From Paenibacillus sp. PK3_47 (lineage in GTDB: Bacteria > Bacillota > Bacilli > Paenibacillales > Paenibacillaceae), in the NCBI RefSeq assembly GCF_023520895.1, contig NZ_CP026029.1:372001-436000 (forward strand): a stretch of 64,000 nucleotides of DNA. The letters run 5' to 3'. Below, in pieces: positions 44,437-53,887 of this stretch. The position numbers and the translations under genes were made by a program. The notes below the pieces were generated by a model, which saw only the letters and a program-made list of their open reading frames with translations, was not told the origin of the DNA and made no database searches. How positions within the stretch are numbered: the first letter of the stretch is position 1; each line of letters begins with the position of its first letter.

Positions 44437-45477
44437 TCAGGAATGCCACTGCTCCCAGGTTTCCTGGGAGATCGCCTCCATCTCTGTTTTGCGGTCCCGG
44501 CCCATCAGTGCTTCAACAGCGTTGCGCGGTGTTCTGTCCTTAAATAGCACATGATAAATCTGGTCGGTAATCGGCATCTGCACACCCAAATCCAGCGAGA
44601 TGGCATAGGCTGCCTCTGTCGTGCGTATTCCTTCTACAACCATCCCCATGGAATCCAGGACCTCTGCCAGCGGCTTACCCTTGCCTAACAAAGAGCCTGC
44701 ACGCCAGTTGCGGCTGTGCTGGCTGGTTGCGGTTACTACGAGGTCACCTAATCCCGCAAGCCCTGAGAAGGTCAGCGGATTGGCGCCAAGCTCAACGCCG
44801 ACACGCGAAATTTCAGCAAGGCCTCTTGTAAGCAGCGCTGCTTTGGCATTATCCCCGAAGCCCAGGCCGTCCGAAAGTCCTGCGCCGAGAGCAATGATAT
44901 TCTTAAGCGCACCAGCCAGTTCGACACCTACCTGGTCCCGGTTGGTGTAGACACGGAAATCATTATTAATGAACAGCTCCTGAGCGGCTGCGGCACGGCT
45001 GTCATCCCGCGAAGCCACAACGACCGTAGTAGGGCAAAGGCGCACCACTTCCTCGGCATGGCTGGGTCCGGAGAGCACTACAATCTGTTCTTCCCTGCAG
45101 CCCAGCTCCTCGGAGATCACCGTGGACATCCGTTTTCTGGACTCCGTCTCAAAGCCTTTGGTCGCATGAATACAGAGCATGTCTTCCTTCCAGAATGCCT
45201 TGAGGCTGCGGGCCACCTGGCGCATCCCTGAAGAGGGCGCTACGATAACAACCGCCTTGGAACCCGAGACGGCAGCCTCCATATCCGTAGTGGCGATAAT
45301 ATTATCTGCCAGAGTAATGCCGGGCAGGTAATGTTCATTCGTATGAGATTCATTAATCTCGGCGGCTTGTTCGGGCTTGCGCGTCCATAGATAAACCTGC
45401 GGGTGGTTAGCCGCCAGTACAGATGCCAGCGCAGTTCCCCAGCTGCCTGCGACCAGTACGGTTACTTTATCAGACAA
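44437..45477 (-). CDS. gpsA: Glycerol-3-phosphate dehydrogenase [NAD(P)+]
   Basis: GpsA makes sn-glycerol 3-phosphate for phospholipids. The 346-residue enzyme has the dinucleotide loop VAGSWGTALASVLA (about 9-22), the catalytic Lys in VELAGALKNIIALGAG (about 192) and the C-terminal domain with RTTEAAYAISL. The start is TTG after AAGGAGGGG, overlapping plsY by 8 bases. PlsY uses its product, so the coupling is functional. Confidence 0.96.
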   Translation of the reverse strand: MSDKVTVLVAGSWGTALASVLAANHPQVYLWTRKPEQAAEINESHTNEHYLPGITLADNIIATTDMEAAVSGSKAVVIVAPSSGMRQVARSLKAFWKEDMLCIHATKGFETESRKRMSTVISEELGCREEQIVVLSGPSHAEEVVRLCPTTVVVASRDDSRAAAAQELFINNDFRVYTNRDQVGVELAGALKNIIALGAGLSDGLGFGDNAKAALLTRGLAEISRVGVELGANPLTFSGLAGLGDLVVTATSQHSRNWRAGSLLGKGKPLAEVLDSMGMVVEGIRTTEAAYAISLDLGVQMPITDQIYHVLFKDRTPRNAVEALMGRDRKTEMEAISQETWEQWHS

Positions 45478-46087
45478 CGCGGTTCCCCTCCTTGACCTTG
45501 GAGCCGATTTTATTCTCTCTTCCCTGGCTGATCTTCACAATGTTGCTGCGGTGCCTCCAGAAAGCGAACACAGCGATAATAAGACTTCCCCACAGCTCAG
45601 GCATTGTAAAGTCAGAGAACAGCAGAAAGACAGGTGTCAGTGCCACAAATATCAGAGAGCCGAGCGAGACGTACCGGGTAATAACAATGGACAGTATGGC
45701 AATGATGCCCGCGATAAGCGCCGGCCAAAAGACCAGTGTCGCCATTACGCCAATTGTGGTGGCAATGCCTTTACCGCCGCGGAAGCGGAAGTACAGCGGC
45801 CAGTTATGGCCGATGATGGCGGCAATACCGCAGGCCACCGCTACCCAGGTCCCCCATCCGCCGGCCCAGGTTCCGAGCCAGACTGCAGCAATTCCCTTCA
45901 GTACGTCCAGAACCAGTACCAGAATGGCCGGTCCCTTCCCCATCACACGCAGTGTATTTGTGGCGCCCGCATTACCGCTTCCGTATTGGCGGATGTCAAT
46001 TCCCTTAAGCAGCCGGACGAGCAATACGCTGAAGCTGACGGAGCCAAGCAAATAGCTTATAACGATAACCAGAAGTTCAAACGCCAC
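45470..46087 (-). CDS. plsY: Acyl-phosphate:glycerol-3-phosphate acyltransferase
   Basis: A 205-residue membrane enzyme with about five helices that acylates glycerol 3-phosphate using acyl phosphate. Conserved loops are SGNAGATNTLRVMGKG (about 38-53), HNWPLYFRFRGGKG (about 103-116) and a third basic loop near the end. GTG start with AGGGGAG upstream. It follows der and precedes gpsA. Confidence 0.94.
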   Translation of the reverse strand: MAFELLVIVISYLLGSVSFSVLLVRLLKGIDIRQYGSGNAGATNTLRVMGKGPAILVLVLDVLKGIAAVWLGTWAGGWGTWVAVACGIAAIIGHNWPLYFRFRGGKGIATTIGVMATLVFWPALIAGIIAILSIVITRYVSLGSLIFVALTPVFLLFSDFTMPELWGSLIIAVFAFWRHRSNIVKISQGRENKIGSKVKEGNRVV

Positions 46088-46099
46088 AATTCTTCTCCC

Positions 46100-47425
46100 C
46101 TAACCTTCGTTTTCGGATTTGCGCCGGGTAAACAGGCGGATTGGTGTGCCTTCAAAATTGAACGCCGCACGGATCTTGTTCTCCAGATAACGCTCATAGG
46201 AGAAGTGCATCAGTGACGGGTCATTGACGAACACCACAATCGTCGGCGGCTTCACGGCAACCTGTGTTACATAATTAATGCGCAGGCGCCGCCCTTTATC
46301 CGTTGGCGGAGGATTGATGGCTACAGCATCGGATACCACATCGTTCACGAGGTGGGTGGTAATCCGCAGAGCATGCTGCTGTGCGACATGCTGCACTACC
46401 GGCAGCAGCTTCTGCAGGCGCTGCTTCGTGAGTGCGGACAGGAAAACTACCGGAGCATAAGTCATGAACAGGAAATGGTCACGGATCGTATTCTCGAAGT
46501 TCTGCATCGTCTTGTCGTCCTTCTCGACGGCATCCCACTTGTTGACTACGAAGATCGACGCTTTACCTGCATCATGGGCATAACCGGCAATATGCTTGTC
46601 CTGGTCAATAATGCCCTCCTGGCCATTAATAACGACAAGCACTACATCAGCGCGTTCAATGGCACGCATTGCACGCATTACGCTGTATTTTTCTGTAGAT
46701 TCATATACCTTCCCGCGCTTGCGCATCCCTGCAGTATCAATCAGCACATACCGCTGCCCGTCCCGTTCAAACGGGGTGTCAATCGCATCACGTGTAGTTC
46801 CCGCGACATCGCTGACGATTACGCGTTCTTCACCCAGAATTGCATTTACCAGAGAAGATTTACCTACATTCGGGCGTCCGATCAATGCCACACGAATAAC
46901 GTCATCATCATATTCCACATCTTCCTTATCCGGAAGGCGCTCCACGACCGCATCCAGCAGATCACCGATTCCGGTCCCGTGGCTGCCGGATATACCGATA
47001 GGGTCGCCGATTCCCAGACTGTAGAATTCGTAGATGTCTTCCGCGCGCTTCATATTATCCACTTTATTGATGGCCAGCACGATCGGCTTGCCGGACCGGA
47101 ACAGAATTTGCGCTACCTCTTCATCTGCATTGGTCAACCCGCTTTTCGCCTCGCACATGAAGATGATAACATCCGCTTCCTCAATAGCCAGCTCTGCCTG
47201 AACGCGGATGGACCGGAGAATGAAATCCTCGCCATCCACCTCAATGCCTCCGGTATCAATTACGCTGAAGGATTTGCCGTTCCAATCTGAAATTCCATAG
47301 ATCCGGTCACGTGTAATTCCCGGTTTATCTTCTACAATGGCCAGCTTGTCACCGATAAGTCTGTTGAAAATCGTTGATTTTCCGACGTTAGGTCTTCCGA
47401 CAATGGCCACAACAGGTCTTGCCAT
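46100..47425 (-). CDS. der: Ribosome-assembly GTPase Der (EngA)
   Basis: A GTPase with two tandem G domains needed for 50S assembly. The 441-residue protein has P-loops GRPNVGKST (about 8-16) and GRPNVGKSS (about 184), with DxxG and NKxD motifs in each, and a C-terminal KH-like domain ending [17 protein letters not shown]. The ATG lies 7 bases after AGGAGG; longer in-frame starts lack a site. Confidence 0.96.
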   Translation of the reverse strand: MARPVVAIVGRPNVGKSTIFNRLIGDKLAIVEDKPGITRDRIYGISDWNGKSFSVIDTGGIEVDGEDFILRSIRVQAELAIEEADVIIFMCEAKSGLTNADEEVAQILFRSGKPIVLAINKVDNMKRAEDIYEFYSLGIGDPIGISGSHGTGIGDLLDAVVERLPDKEDVEYDDDVIRVALIGRPNVGKSSLVNAILGEERVIVSDVAGTTRDAIDTPFERDGQRYVLIDTAGMRKRGKVYESTEKYSVMRAMRAIERADVVLVVINGQEGIIDQDKHIAGYAHDAGKASIFVVNKWDAVEKDDKTMQNFENTIRDHFLFMTYAPVVFLSALTKQRLQKLLPVVQHVAQQHALRITTHLVNDVVSDAVAINPPPTDKGRRLRINYVTQVAVKPPTIVVFVNDPSLMHFSYERYLENKIRAAFNFEGTPIRLFTRRKSENEG

Positions 47426-47531
47426 ATTCATTCCTCCTGTCTTTCTTACGTATTTCATCATAGCAAAAAACAATTCAATTGGCTAACCGCATATCACGTA
47501 AATGCTGCGGTCAGTAACTGCCGGAAAACAC

Positions 47532-47566
47532 AATCGGCGAACCCCCGTATTGAGGGCTCGCCGATT
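47532..47566 (-). terminator. Terminator after the S1-like gene
   Basis: A perfect 9-bp outer stem AATCGGCGA/TCGCCGATT with inner G-C pairs, followed by GTGTTTT on the minus strand. Confidence 0.75.
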
Positions 47567-47653
47567 ACTTTACCCGGTATAACTCAAAATATAAGAACAG
47601 ATCAGCCAAAACGTTCTGCCAGTCTTATATTTCTTGCAGACTTGATTCAGGGA

Positions 47654-48967
47654 TTAGTTGTTACCCTTGAATTTGTCGAGCTTGTCGCCGAAACGTTCAG
47701 CCAGCGTGAAGCTGAGGCCTTCGTTGCTGAGCGATACGTTAGGATTGTTCAGCACTTCTTTTGGCGCTCTGTCTCTGTTGCTGCTGCGTTCAGGTCTCGC
47801 TGCAGGAGCTGGAGCTTCTTCGGTTTCTTTGATGCTCAGGCTAACGCGTTTCTCGGATGGATTGAAGTCCAGAACCTTCACTTGAACTTCTTGTCCTTCT
47901 TTGAGAACTTCGTGCGGAGTGCCGATGTGCTTGTGGGAAATTTGCGAGATGTGCACAAGGCCTTCTACGCCCGGAAGCAGTTCAACGAATGCGCCGAAGT
48001 TCACAAGGCGTTTAACTTCGCCTGTTACTACATCGCCGATGTTGATTTTGCCTGCTGCAGAATCCCAAGGACCTGGAGCGGCAGCTTTGATGCTGAGGCT
48101 GATTTTGCCTTTTTCCGGATCAACTTTAAGTACTTTAACAGTAACCTTGTCGCCTTCGGAAACAACATCGGATGGCTTCTCAACGTGGTTCCAAGCGATT
48201 TCGGATACGTGAACCAGACCGTCAACGCCGCCTACATCAACAAATGCGCCGAATTGGGTCAGGCGTTGTACAGTACCTTCAATGATTTGTCCTTCGGACA
48301 GCTCGGACATAATCTTTTGTTTGTTGGCTTCGAATTCTTCTTCCAGAACTTCTTTGGCGGAAAGAATAACCTTGCTGTTCTCGCGGTCAAGTTCTTTCAC
48401 TTTTACACGCAGTGTGCGGCCTTTGTAGTCGCTGAAATCTTCAACGAAGTGACGTTCTACCATGGATGCAGGGATGAATCCGCGTGCGCCTACATCAGCT
48501 ACGAGACCGCCCTTAACAACATCAGCCACAGTAACTTCGAAAGCTTCCTGGGAAGCAAAATACTTTTCCAGATCTTCCCATGATTTTTCGCTGTCAATCG
48601 CACGTTTGGAAAGAACCAGGCTTTCTTTGTTGTCATTGACGCTTACTACTTTGCATTCCACTTCTTGTCCAACTTCAACCGCTGCAGCAGCGTTGTCCAG
48701 CTGTACGGAAGAAAGTTCGCGAATCGGAATCACACCGTCATATTTATATCCAATGCTTACATAAGCTTGGTTATCTTCGATTTTGACGATTGTTCCTTTC
48801 ACGGTATCGCCTTTTTTCACAGAAATGATTTCCAAACCTTCTTGGCTAGTCACTTCTTCTTCATTACCGGCAGCAGCCACTGCGGATTCCACAGCTTCTG
48901 TTGCTTCTACGGTTTCGTTGTTCTCAACATTACCCGCAGCTTCCTGATTTTTGATTTCTTCAGACAT
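47654..48967 (-). CDS. 30S ribosomal protein S1-like RNA-binding protein
   Basis: A 437-residue protein with four S1 OB-fold repeats (roughly residues 55-120, 145-205, 225-290, 310-375), with GFIPASMVE, GLVHVSEIA and GLVHISQIS as repeat signatures. The N-terminus is acidic and the C-terminus basic. It corresponds to B. subtilis YpfD, a shorter relative of E. coli S1 whose ribosomal role is limited. It lies between der and plsC/cmk. Confidence 0.92.
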   Translation of the reverse strand: MSEEIKNQEAAGNVENNETVEATEAVESAVAAAGNEEEVTSQEGLEIISVKKGDTVKGTIVKIEDNQAYVSIGYKYDGVIPIRELSSVQLDNAAAAVEVGQEVECKVVSVNDNKESLVLSKRAIDSEKSWEDLEKYFASQEAFEVTVADVVKGGLVADVGARGFIPASMVERHFVEDFSDYKGRTLRVKVKELDRENSKVILSAKEVLEEEFEANKQKIMSELSEGQIIEGTVQRLTQFGAFVDVGGVDGLVHVSEIAWNHVEKPSDVVSEGDKVTVKVLKVDPEKGKISLSIKAAAPGPWDSAAGKINIGDVVTGEVKRLVNFGAFVELLPGVEGLVHISQISHKHIGTPHEVLKEGQEVQVKVLDFNPSEKRVSLSIKETEEAPAPAARPERSSNRDRAPKEVLNNPNVSLSNEGLSFTLAERFGDKLDKFKGNN

Positions 48968-49141
48968 GTGATTACCCTCCTCGATTCAAAACCCCATTTA
49001 TTTAAACCCGCGTAGAGCAGGGTTCAAAACATTCATTACAAAGTTAAGTACACTTGCATGTAAAAATTAGTATGTTCCAAATTATAGCGGTTATGCCGTA
49101 AATCATCAGCACCTGCCAAAACCCGTAAGGCTGAGCCGGAT

Positions 49142-49729
49142 TTACCTGGCACTGGGCTTGCCGGTCTTCATCATCTCATGGATCCGCCCCATGATCACAT
49201 CGGTAACTTCCTCAAGAGATTCACTGCCTGAGCCTTCAAATGAACTGAGATCGATAGGAGCCCCATAAATAACAGTCATCCGCCGGAAAGGCTTGTAAGA
49301 TCCGACTATAGCGGCAGGAACAACTGCTGCACCGCTGCGGAGCGCAAAACTGGCCGCGCCCTTCTTAGCCACACCGGAATCGGAGTTGCGCGTTCCTTCC
49401 GGGAAAATGCCCATAACATGTCCGCCGCGAAGCGTATTAAGGGCCGTTTTGATGGATTCTTTGCTTACGCCGCCGCGTTTGACAGGAAAAGCGCCCAGCT
49501 TGTTGATGAGCCAGCCCAGCACCGGAACCTTGAAAAGCTCCGCCTTGGCCATATACTTTACCTGACGTTGCAGTTTGATCCCGATCGTCATCGGATCGAG
49601 CAGACTGATGTGGTTGGCGCAGAGCAGTACCCCGCCCTCCTTTGGCACATTCTCTCTTCCCACAATCTTGAGCGGGAACAGGATGGCATAAATCAAGCGA
49701 AGCAATCCACGGCAAATTACATAAATCAT
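49142..49729 (-). CDS. plsC: 1-acyl-sn-glycerol-3-phosphate acyltransferase
   Basis: A 195-residue membrane-associated enzyme that makes phosphatidic acid. Motifs are CANHISLLDP (H-x4-D, about 37-46) and FPEGTRNSD (about 106-114). ATGA overlap with cmk suggests coupling. It continues the phospholipid theme with plsY and gpsA nearby. Confidence 0.93.
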   Translation of the reverse strand: MIYVICRGLLRLIYAILFPLKIVGRENVPKEGGVLLCANHISLLDPMTIGIKLQRQVKYMAKAELFKVPVLGWLINKLGAFPVKRGGVSKESIKTALNTLRGGHVMGIFPEGTRNSDSGVAKKGAASFALRSGAAVVPAAIVGSYKPFRRMTVIYGAPIDLSSFEGSGSESLEEVTDVIMGRIHEMMKTGKPSAR

Positions 49730-50436
49730 GAATGATTTCTCTCCCCGTTAACATGAGATCCGCAATGGGCTACAATAGCCTCCACCACCTGATTGATATC
49801 CATATGGGTCGTGTCCAGAAGAATAGCATCTTCCGCACGGCGCAGCGGTGAAATCTCCCGTCCTTCATCCAGACGGTCGCGTGCTGCAATATCATGTTCA
49901 AGCTGCTGGAGAGTCACTGTTTCCGCATCCTTAAGCTCCTTGTAACGGCGGAGTGCCCGCTCCTCCACAGTTGCTGTCATGAAGATCTTCACTTCAGCAT
50001 CCGGCAGTACGGTCGTACCGATATCACGGCCGTCCATAACGACTCCCTTGCGGAGCGCCATCTGACGCTGCAAATGGCTGAGCCGTGACCGGACACCCTC
50101 GATCTTCGAATACTGCGACACCTGGCCGCTGACCTGAAGACTGCGGATATGCGGGGTTACGTCTTCCCCATTGATCAGCACTTTCTGTACATCCTTCTCC
50201 GGAACAAGCTCAATCACCATATCGCGGACCTTACGGCCCACCAGCTCATGATCTTCCGCCGGTATGCCCTTACAGATCATATCCCAGGTAATTGCCCGGT
50301 ACATGGCCCCTGTATCCACATAAATGTAAGAAAGTCTTTGGGCTACCAATCGGGCTACAGTGCTCTTGCCTGCCCCGGCAGGTCCGTCGATGGCGACGTT
50401 AATTCTGTCGTAAGTATGTGTACCCTGCCTATCCAA
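49726..50436 (-). CDS. cmk: Cytidylate kinase
   Basis: Cmk phosphorylates CMP and dCMP. The Walker A loop is AIDGPAGAGKST near residues 14-25, and DGRDIGTTVLPDAEVKIF and the RR-x-KE lid follow. Start: TTG 9 bases after AGGAGG, giving 236 residues; an ATG ten codons upstream overlaps the ribosome-binding site itself. Confidence 0.93.
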   Translation of the reverse strand: MDRQGTHTYDRINVAIDGPAGAGKSTVARLVAQRLSYIYVDTGAMYRAITWDMICKGIPAEDHELVGRKVRDMVIELVPEKDVQKVLINGEDVTPHIRSLQVSGQVSQYSKIEGVRSRLSHLQRQMALRKGVVMDGRDIGTTVLPDAEVKIFMTATVEERALRRYKELKDAETVTLQQLEHDIAARDRLDEGREISPLRRAEDAILLDTTHMDINQVVEAIVAHCGSHVNGERNHS

Positions 50437-50523
50437 CGGGGCATTCCTCCTCAAACGCTCTTCCATAAGAAATACGTCATTAAGGCGTATCTCCAGGGAC
50501 TTGCTGATCTTATCAAGAAAAAA

Positions 50524-50538
50524 GCAGGCATTGCCTGC
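50524..50538 (-). terminator. Short terminator after the PilZ gene
   Basis: A 6-bp GC-rich stem with a 3-nt loop and T6 on the minus strand. Confidence 0.7.
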
Positions 50539-50608
50539 GACTTATGAAATTATACCACAGTTTATAACTCAGTGCAAAATTGCAGGGAGCTAAAAGATCA
50601 TAAAAACT

Positions 50609-51277
50609 TCACCTGTTGCGGAAATCAAACTGCCTTTCGAAGCAATAACGGATAATTTTTTGCCGTTCCTGGTCCGAGATGGCCGAAAACTTCAGCATGG
50701 TAAGGCTGCGTCTGTTCTCCAGCTCCTTGATCCGCACCACTTCACCTTCAAAGTTCGCATGCTCCGTGCTTCCGTTACGGTAGGGCAGCATAATCCAGCA
50801 GGACAGCTTGTCTCCCACCTTCACATTAATTTTGCCGTCACTGAGAAAAGAGGTTCCACCGCCCCCGAGGTCATCCGTGCGCACAAGGAAGCGGCCGCCC
50901 AGAGCGTCCTTCACAGCCAGTTCAAGATCCGCATTCACCCGGAGAAAGCTGCGGCGCTGTACTTTGAAGATGGAATCCGCGGGAGGTTTGCGCAGACGGA
51001 CCATCCGGATAACATCCTCTTTGAAGCCGACTACATGAGTACTGAAATAGTTCTTAATGCCGCCGTCCGTCATGAAATAAATCGACAGCTCGTCACCGAC
51101 AAACAGCTTTTTAAGCCTTCCGTTGCCGACCTGCATGGGAATTTCAATCAGGAAAGCCTCGTCTTCCATATCTGCAATTCTTGCTCTATACTCAATTTCT
51201 GCCTCAGCAGCATCACTGGAAGCTATTTGTATGTATAGATACTCGTTGATTTTGGGATACAAACGTGTCACCGCCAC
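50609..51277 (-). CDS. PilZ-domain protein (MotI/YpfA-like)
   Basis: A 222-residue YcgR-type protein with an N-terminal YcgR-N domain (about 5-100) and a PilZ domain (about 110-215). In B. subtilis the gene at this locus, ypfA, encodes MotI/DgrA, a c-di-GMP-dependent flagellar clutch. The RxxxR motif is present (QRRSFLR), but the second motif D-x-S-x-x-G reads DLGGGG, without the Ser. No clear ribosome-binding site precedes the GTG start, so the start is uncertain. Confidence 0.83.
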   Translation of the reverse strand: MAVTRLYPKINEYLYIQIASSDAAEAEIEYRARIADMEDEAFLIEIPMQVGNGRLKKLFVGDELSIYFMTDGGIKNYFSTHVVGFKEDVIRMVRLRKPPADSIFKVQRRSFLRVNADLELAVKDALGGRFLVRTDDLGGGGTSFLSDGKINVKVGDKLSCWIMLPYRNGSTEHANFEGEVVRIKELENRRSLTMLKFSAISDQERQKIIRYCFERQFDFRNR

Positions 51278-51352
51278 AAAGTTATAATAAATTCACAGAT
51301 GATTATATCACGCCTCTTTACCCCCCGTTAGAAATATTATTGCAAAATAAAT

Positions 51353-51387
51353 AAGAGAAGCGATCCCCATAGGAATGCGCCTCTCTC
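51353..51387 (-). terminator. Terminator after ypeB
   Basis: An interrupted hairpin with AGAG/CTCT at the base followed by TTATTTATTTT on the minus strand. Confidence 0.55.
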
Positions 51388-51416
51388 TGTGCCCCTGCCG
51401 GAGCAAGGAGTAACGT

Positions 51417-52775
51417 CTATTTATCTTGTGCGCCCGAAGAAGTCCTGATTTCTTCCACAGCTTCTTCGTGACCGTCTGCCGCATTCAGATAAATCCGGTA
51501 CTGTGAACCGTTAATTCTGCCTCCGAATTCATAAGTCAGCAGTTCTACGGCATCTTCGTTTTCAATCCAGGCCAGTCGGTTATACGTTTCTTTAAAGTCC
51601 GGATTGAGCTTTTTCCGGGCTTCAGCCAGCGTCAATTCCGGCTTGGGAATCTGACGCTTCTCCTGGTGTTCATGGACATAGTCGCTTGCCTGGAACCCGG
51701 TTGGCTCCCCTGTATCCAGTCCTACGCGCACAGTCATTTTTTCCGGATAGATCAGCACCCCGTTCCGGCTGCTTACAAAGGTCAGGTTACCGAGATTGTC
51801 GTAACGGTCAGCGCTGACTGCTGTCATACCGGGAAAGCCTTTTTTGTCCAGAAAATCTCCCGCCGCGGCCACAGCCTGCTCCATGGATACTCTGGGCTGG
51901 CCAACCTCACGGTTATCGTTGTAGGAGATCAGCAGACCGCCTTTAACTGTAAAATCCATGCTGATCGGGTCTTTATGCTGCGGACTGTTGACGGTTGCGG
52001 TAAAGGATGCCCACTCTGTCCCCGTACCATTTTCTCTGATACTCACGTTGGCGTTACTTCCGAGATCAGCATATTTCAGCGCCTTCGCCCGGATTTCTTC
52101 AGCCGTTACCGGCTTGCCGCCAAGCATTTTGACAGAACGTTTATCGTAAATGCTGGCCACGGACGGTCCCCAGTCAAGCTCGGGATAGGCTGAAACGCGT
52201 TTATCCACCGTTTTGAAGCCGTCGATGATCGTATTGTCCTCCGCCTTTTCCTCTGTCGCAAGTGCCGTCTCCACATCCATCCAGCGCAGCTTGTTGCTGA
52301 TAACCTTGTTCTGCACATCCTGCAGGTCTTTGGAAATCTCGCCGGAGTTTTTGTAGAGTGCTTTCAGATTTCCCAGCTCAGCTTCAGTCAGCGGCTTTTT
52401 GGTGAAATCGCGCACTGCGGCTTTATAAGAGAAGTTGGAGATTTTGGACAGGAACTCTTCCGTTTTGCTGAAGGGAAGCAGCGTAAGCGGCAGCTGGTTG
52501 ATTTCATTCTGGGCTTCACTGGTAAGCCGCCACACATTCACGAGTCCCTTCCGGTGCATCCCGTCTGATGCGGAATGTACTGCAAGCGTATTTCCCAGCT
52601 CCCCGTGCAGACGCTCCACATGATAAGAGAGATCATGGAACGCACGCTGATACTGGTTTTCCGCCTTGATAAGAATCGAGTTTTTCTCCTGGTTTTCCTG
52701 ATATCCCCACACCAGCGCACCCACCAGCAGCAGGGCGGTCAGCGGGAACATTATGGCACTTAATCTTTTGTACAT
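51417..52775 (-). CDS. ypeB: Germination protein YpeB
   Basis: YpeB is needed for localisation and stability of the cortex-lytic enzyme SleB in spores. The 452-residue protein has one N-terminal membrane helix (about 8-25), a long helical region, and C-terminal PepSY-type repeats (about 190-440). In Bacillus the gene follows sleB in one operon. Here no sleB lies upstream; instead there is a small Cys-rich gene and prsW. AAGGAG lies 12 bases before the ATG. Confidence 0.93.
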   Translation of the reverse strand: MYKRLSAIMFPLTALLLVGALVWGYQENQEKNSILIKAENQYQRAFHDLSYHVERLHGELGNTLAVHSASDGMHRKGLVNVWRLTSEAQNEINQLPLTLLPFSKTEEFLSKISNFSYKAAVRDFTKKPLTEAELGNLKALYKNSGEISKDLQDVQNKVISNKLRWMDVETALATEEKAEDNTIIDGFKTVDKRVSAYPELDWGPSVASIYDKRSVKMLGGKPVTAEEIRAKALKYADLGSNANVSIRENGTGTEWASFTATVNSPQHKDPISMDFTVKGGLLISYNDNREVGQPRVSMEQAVAAAGDFLDKKGFPGMTAVSADRYDNLGNLTFVSSRNGVLIYPEKMTVRVGLDTGEPTGFQASDYVHEHQEKRQIPKPELTLAEARKKLNPDFKETYNRLAWIENEDAVELLTYEFGGRINGSQYRIYLNAADGHEEAVEEIRTSSGAQDK

Positions 52776-52883
52776 AGGGCTGCAAGACTCCTTTCGGTAG
52801 CTTATTGCCGTTAGTTTGACAATAACTGTGAAGTCTTATGCACCAGCTGCTCTTTTTGAAAAAGAGAATACTTCCCAACCGTT

Positions 52884-53030
52884 TCAACACCGCTCTTCAA
52901 TCTCAAACCCGCTGCTGCTGTTGCAAAGGCATTTCTTGAATCCGGTCTGGACTACACCCTGCTCCTTGCTTCCTCTCAATATGTAACTCTCGCCGCACTG
53001 TTTGCACAGGATTCTGACTTTTACACGCAA
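52884..53030 (-). CDS. 48-residue Cys-rich, zinc-ribbon-like protein
   Basis: A short gene starting with TTG, 7 bases after GAGGTG (53038-53043). The product opens RVKVRILCKQCGESYILRG and has CKQC at residues 9-12, CLC at 34-36 and a final Cys at 48. The CxxC followed by CxC suggests a metal-binding ribbon. Codon use and the well-placed ribosome-binding site support a real gene. It lies between prsW and ypeB on the same strand. I do not recognise a function. Confidence 0.68.
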   Translation of the reverse strand: MRVKVRILCKQCGESYILRGSKEQGVVQTGFKKCLCNSSSGFEIEERC

Positions 53031-53106
53031 AAAAAGACACCTCGCTCCTCTCTGGAATTGTCCGCATACGGAACTATCCGGGTAAGATTAAGTGTGTCCA
53101 TCTCTA

Positions 53107-53802
53107 CTAGAGGTTAACCTCTTCTTCACGCTTTAAAAACCGGAATGGCGAGCGGCTGTTCGCTCTTGCCACCTTTCCCATGCCTCCATACCACAGCACG
53201 GCCATTAAAGGAACAATGAACCAGATCCAGTAGTTAGCGGTTGTACTGAGTATAAAATCATAGATTCCATGCCACAGCCATGGCAGCAGCAGCGACACAA
53301 GCAGAATGCCCCGTGTCCGGTTGCCCTTCATAAACTTGGCCCTGCCCATGTGATAGCCCATGATTACCCCGAACATCGCATGGCCGGATACCGGAAGCAG
53401 CGCCCGGATAAACATTGAACCGAGTGAAGCTTGGCTGTACCAGGCATACATTAGATTTTCTATTGTTGCAAAGCCGAGCGAAATTGCCACAGCGTATAGT
53501 ATTCCATCATATGGCTCGTCAAATTCGGTATGATTGTAGATCATATGGTACAGCACAAACCACTTCAGACACTCCTCCACACCGGAAGAGATCAGAAATG
53601 AATCGATATAAGGACCGCTGTCAAGCCCCAGTGTAAGTCCTCTTTGAATAATCATTACCGGAAAAACAATCAGCAGCCCGAGCAGAAACACCTTAAGCAC
53701 CATGTGGAGCGGTTCCTGGTCATACTTGTCTTTCAGATAGAAAAAAGTCAGCAGCGCAAGTCCCGGTGCTACTGCCGACGAAATGACCGATAACAAAAGC
53801 AC
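53107..53802 (-). CDS. prsW: Intramembrane protease PrsW
   Basis: A 231-residue membrane protease with about six to seven helices. In B. subtilis PrsW makes the first cut in the anti-sigma factor RsiW and so activates SigW. The catalytic-type motif SSGVEECLKWFVLY (EExxK) is near residues 72-85, followed by FATIENLMY and HAMFGVIMGYHMG. Start: GTG 7 bases after GGGAGG. The position near ypeB is as in B. subtilis. The ECF/anti-sigma pair at 15 kb is a possible but unproven target. Confidence 0.92.
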   Translation of the reverse strand: MLLLSVISSAVAPGLALLTFFYLKDKYDQEPLHMVLKVFLLGLLIVFPVMIIQRGLTLGLDSGPYIDSFLISSGVEECLKWFVLYHMIYNHTEFDEPYDGILYAVAISLGFATIENLMYAWYSQASLGSMFIRALLPVSGHAMFGVIMGYHMGRAKFMKGNRTRGILLVSLLLPWLWHGIYDFILSTTANYWIWFIVPLMAVLWYGGMGKVARANSRSPFRFLKREEEVNL

Positions 53803-53847
53803 CGAATAACCTCCCCGCCCTATTAACCCAGTTCTTCTCTATGCAGC

Positions 53848-53871
53848 CTGGGGCCGGTAGCCCGGCCCCAG
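53848..53871 (-). terminator. GC-rich hairpin after mecA
   Basis: A perfect 10-bp stem CTGGGGCCGG/CCGGCCCCAG with a 4-nt loop lies 16 bases past mecA. There is no T run, so termination is less certain; it may protect the mRNA end. Confidence 0.45.
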
Positions 53872-53887
53872 CAGCCAATGACCTTAT

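Noticed and set aside
46352..47290. A 312-codon plus-strand frame opposite der
   Set aside because: Mirror of a conserved GTPase gene, with a low-complexity translation and no ribosome-binding site.
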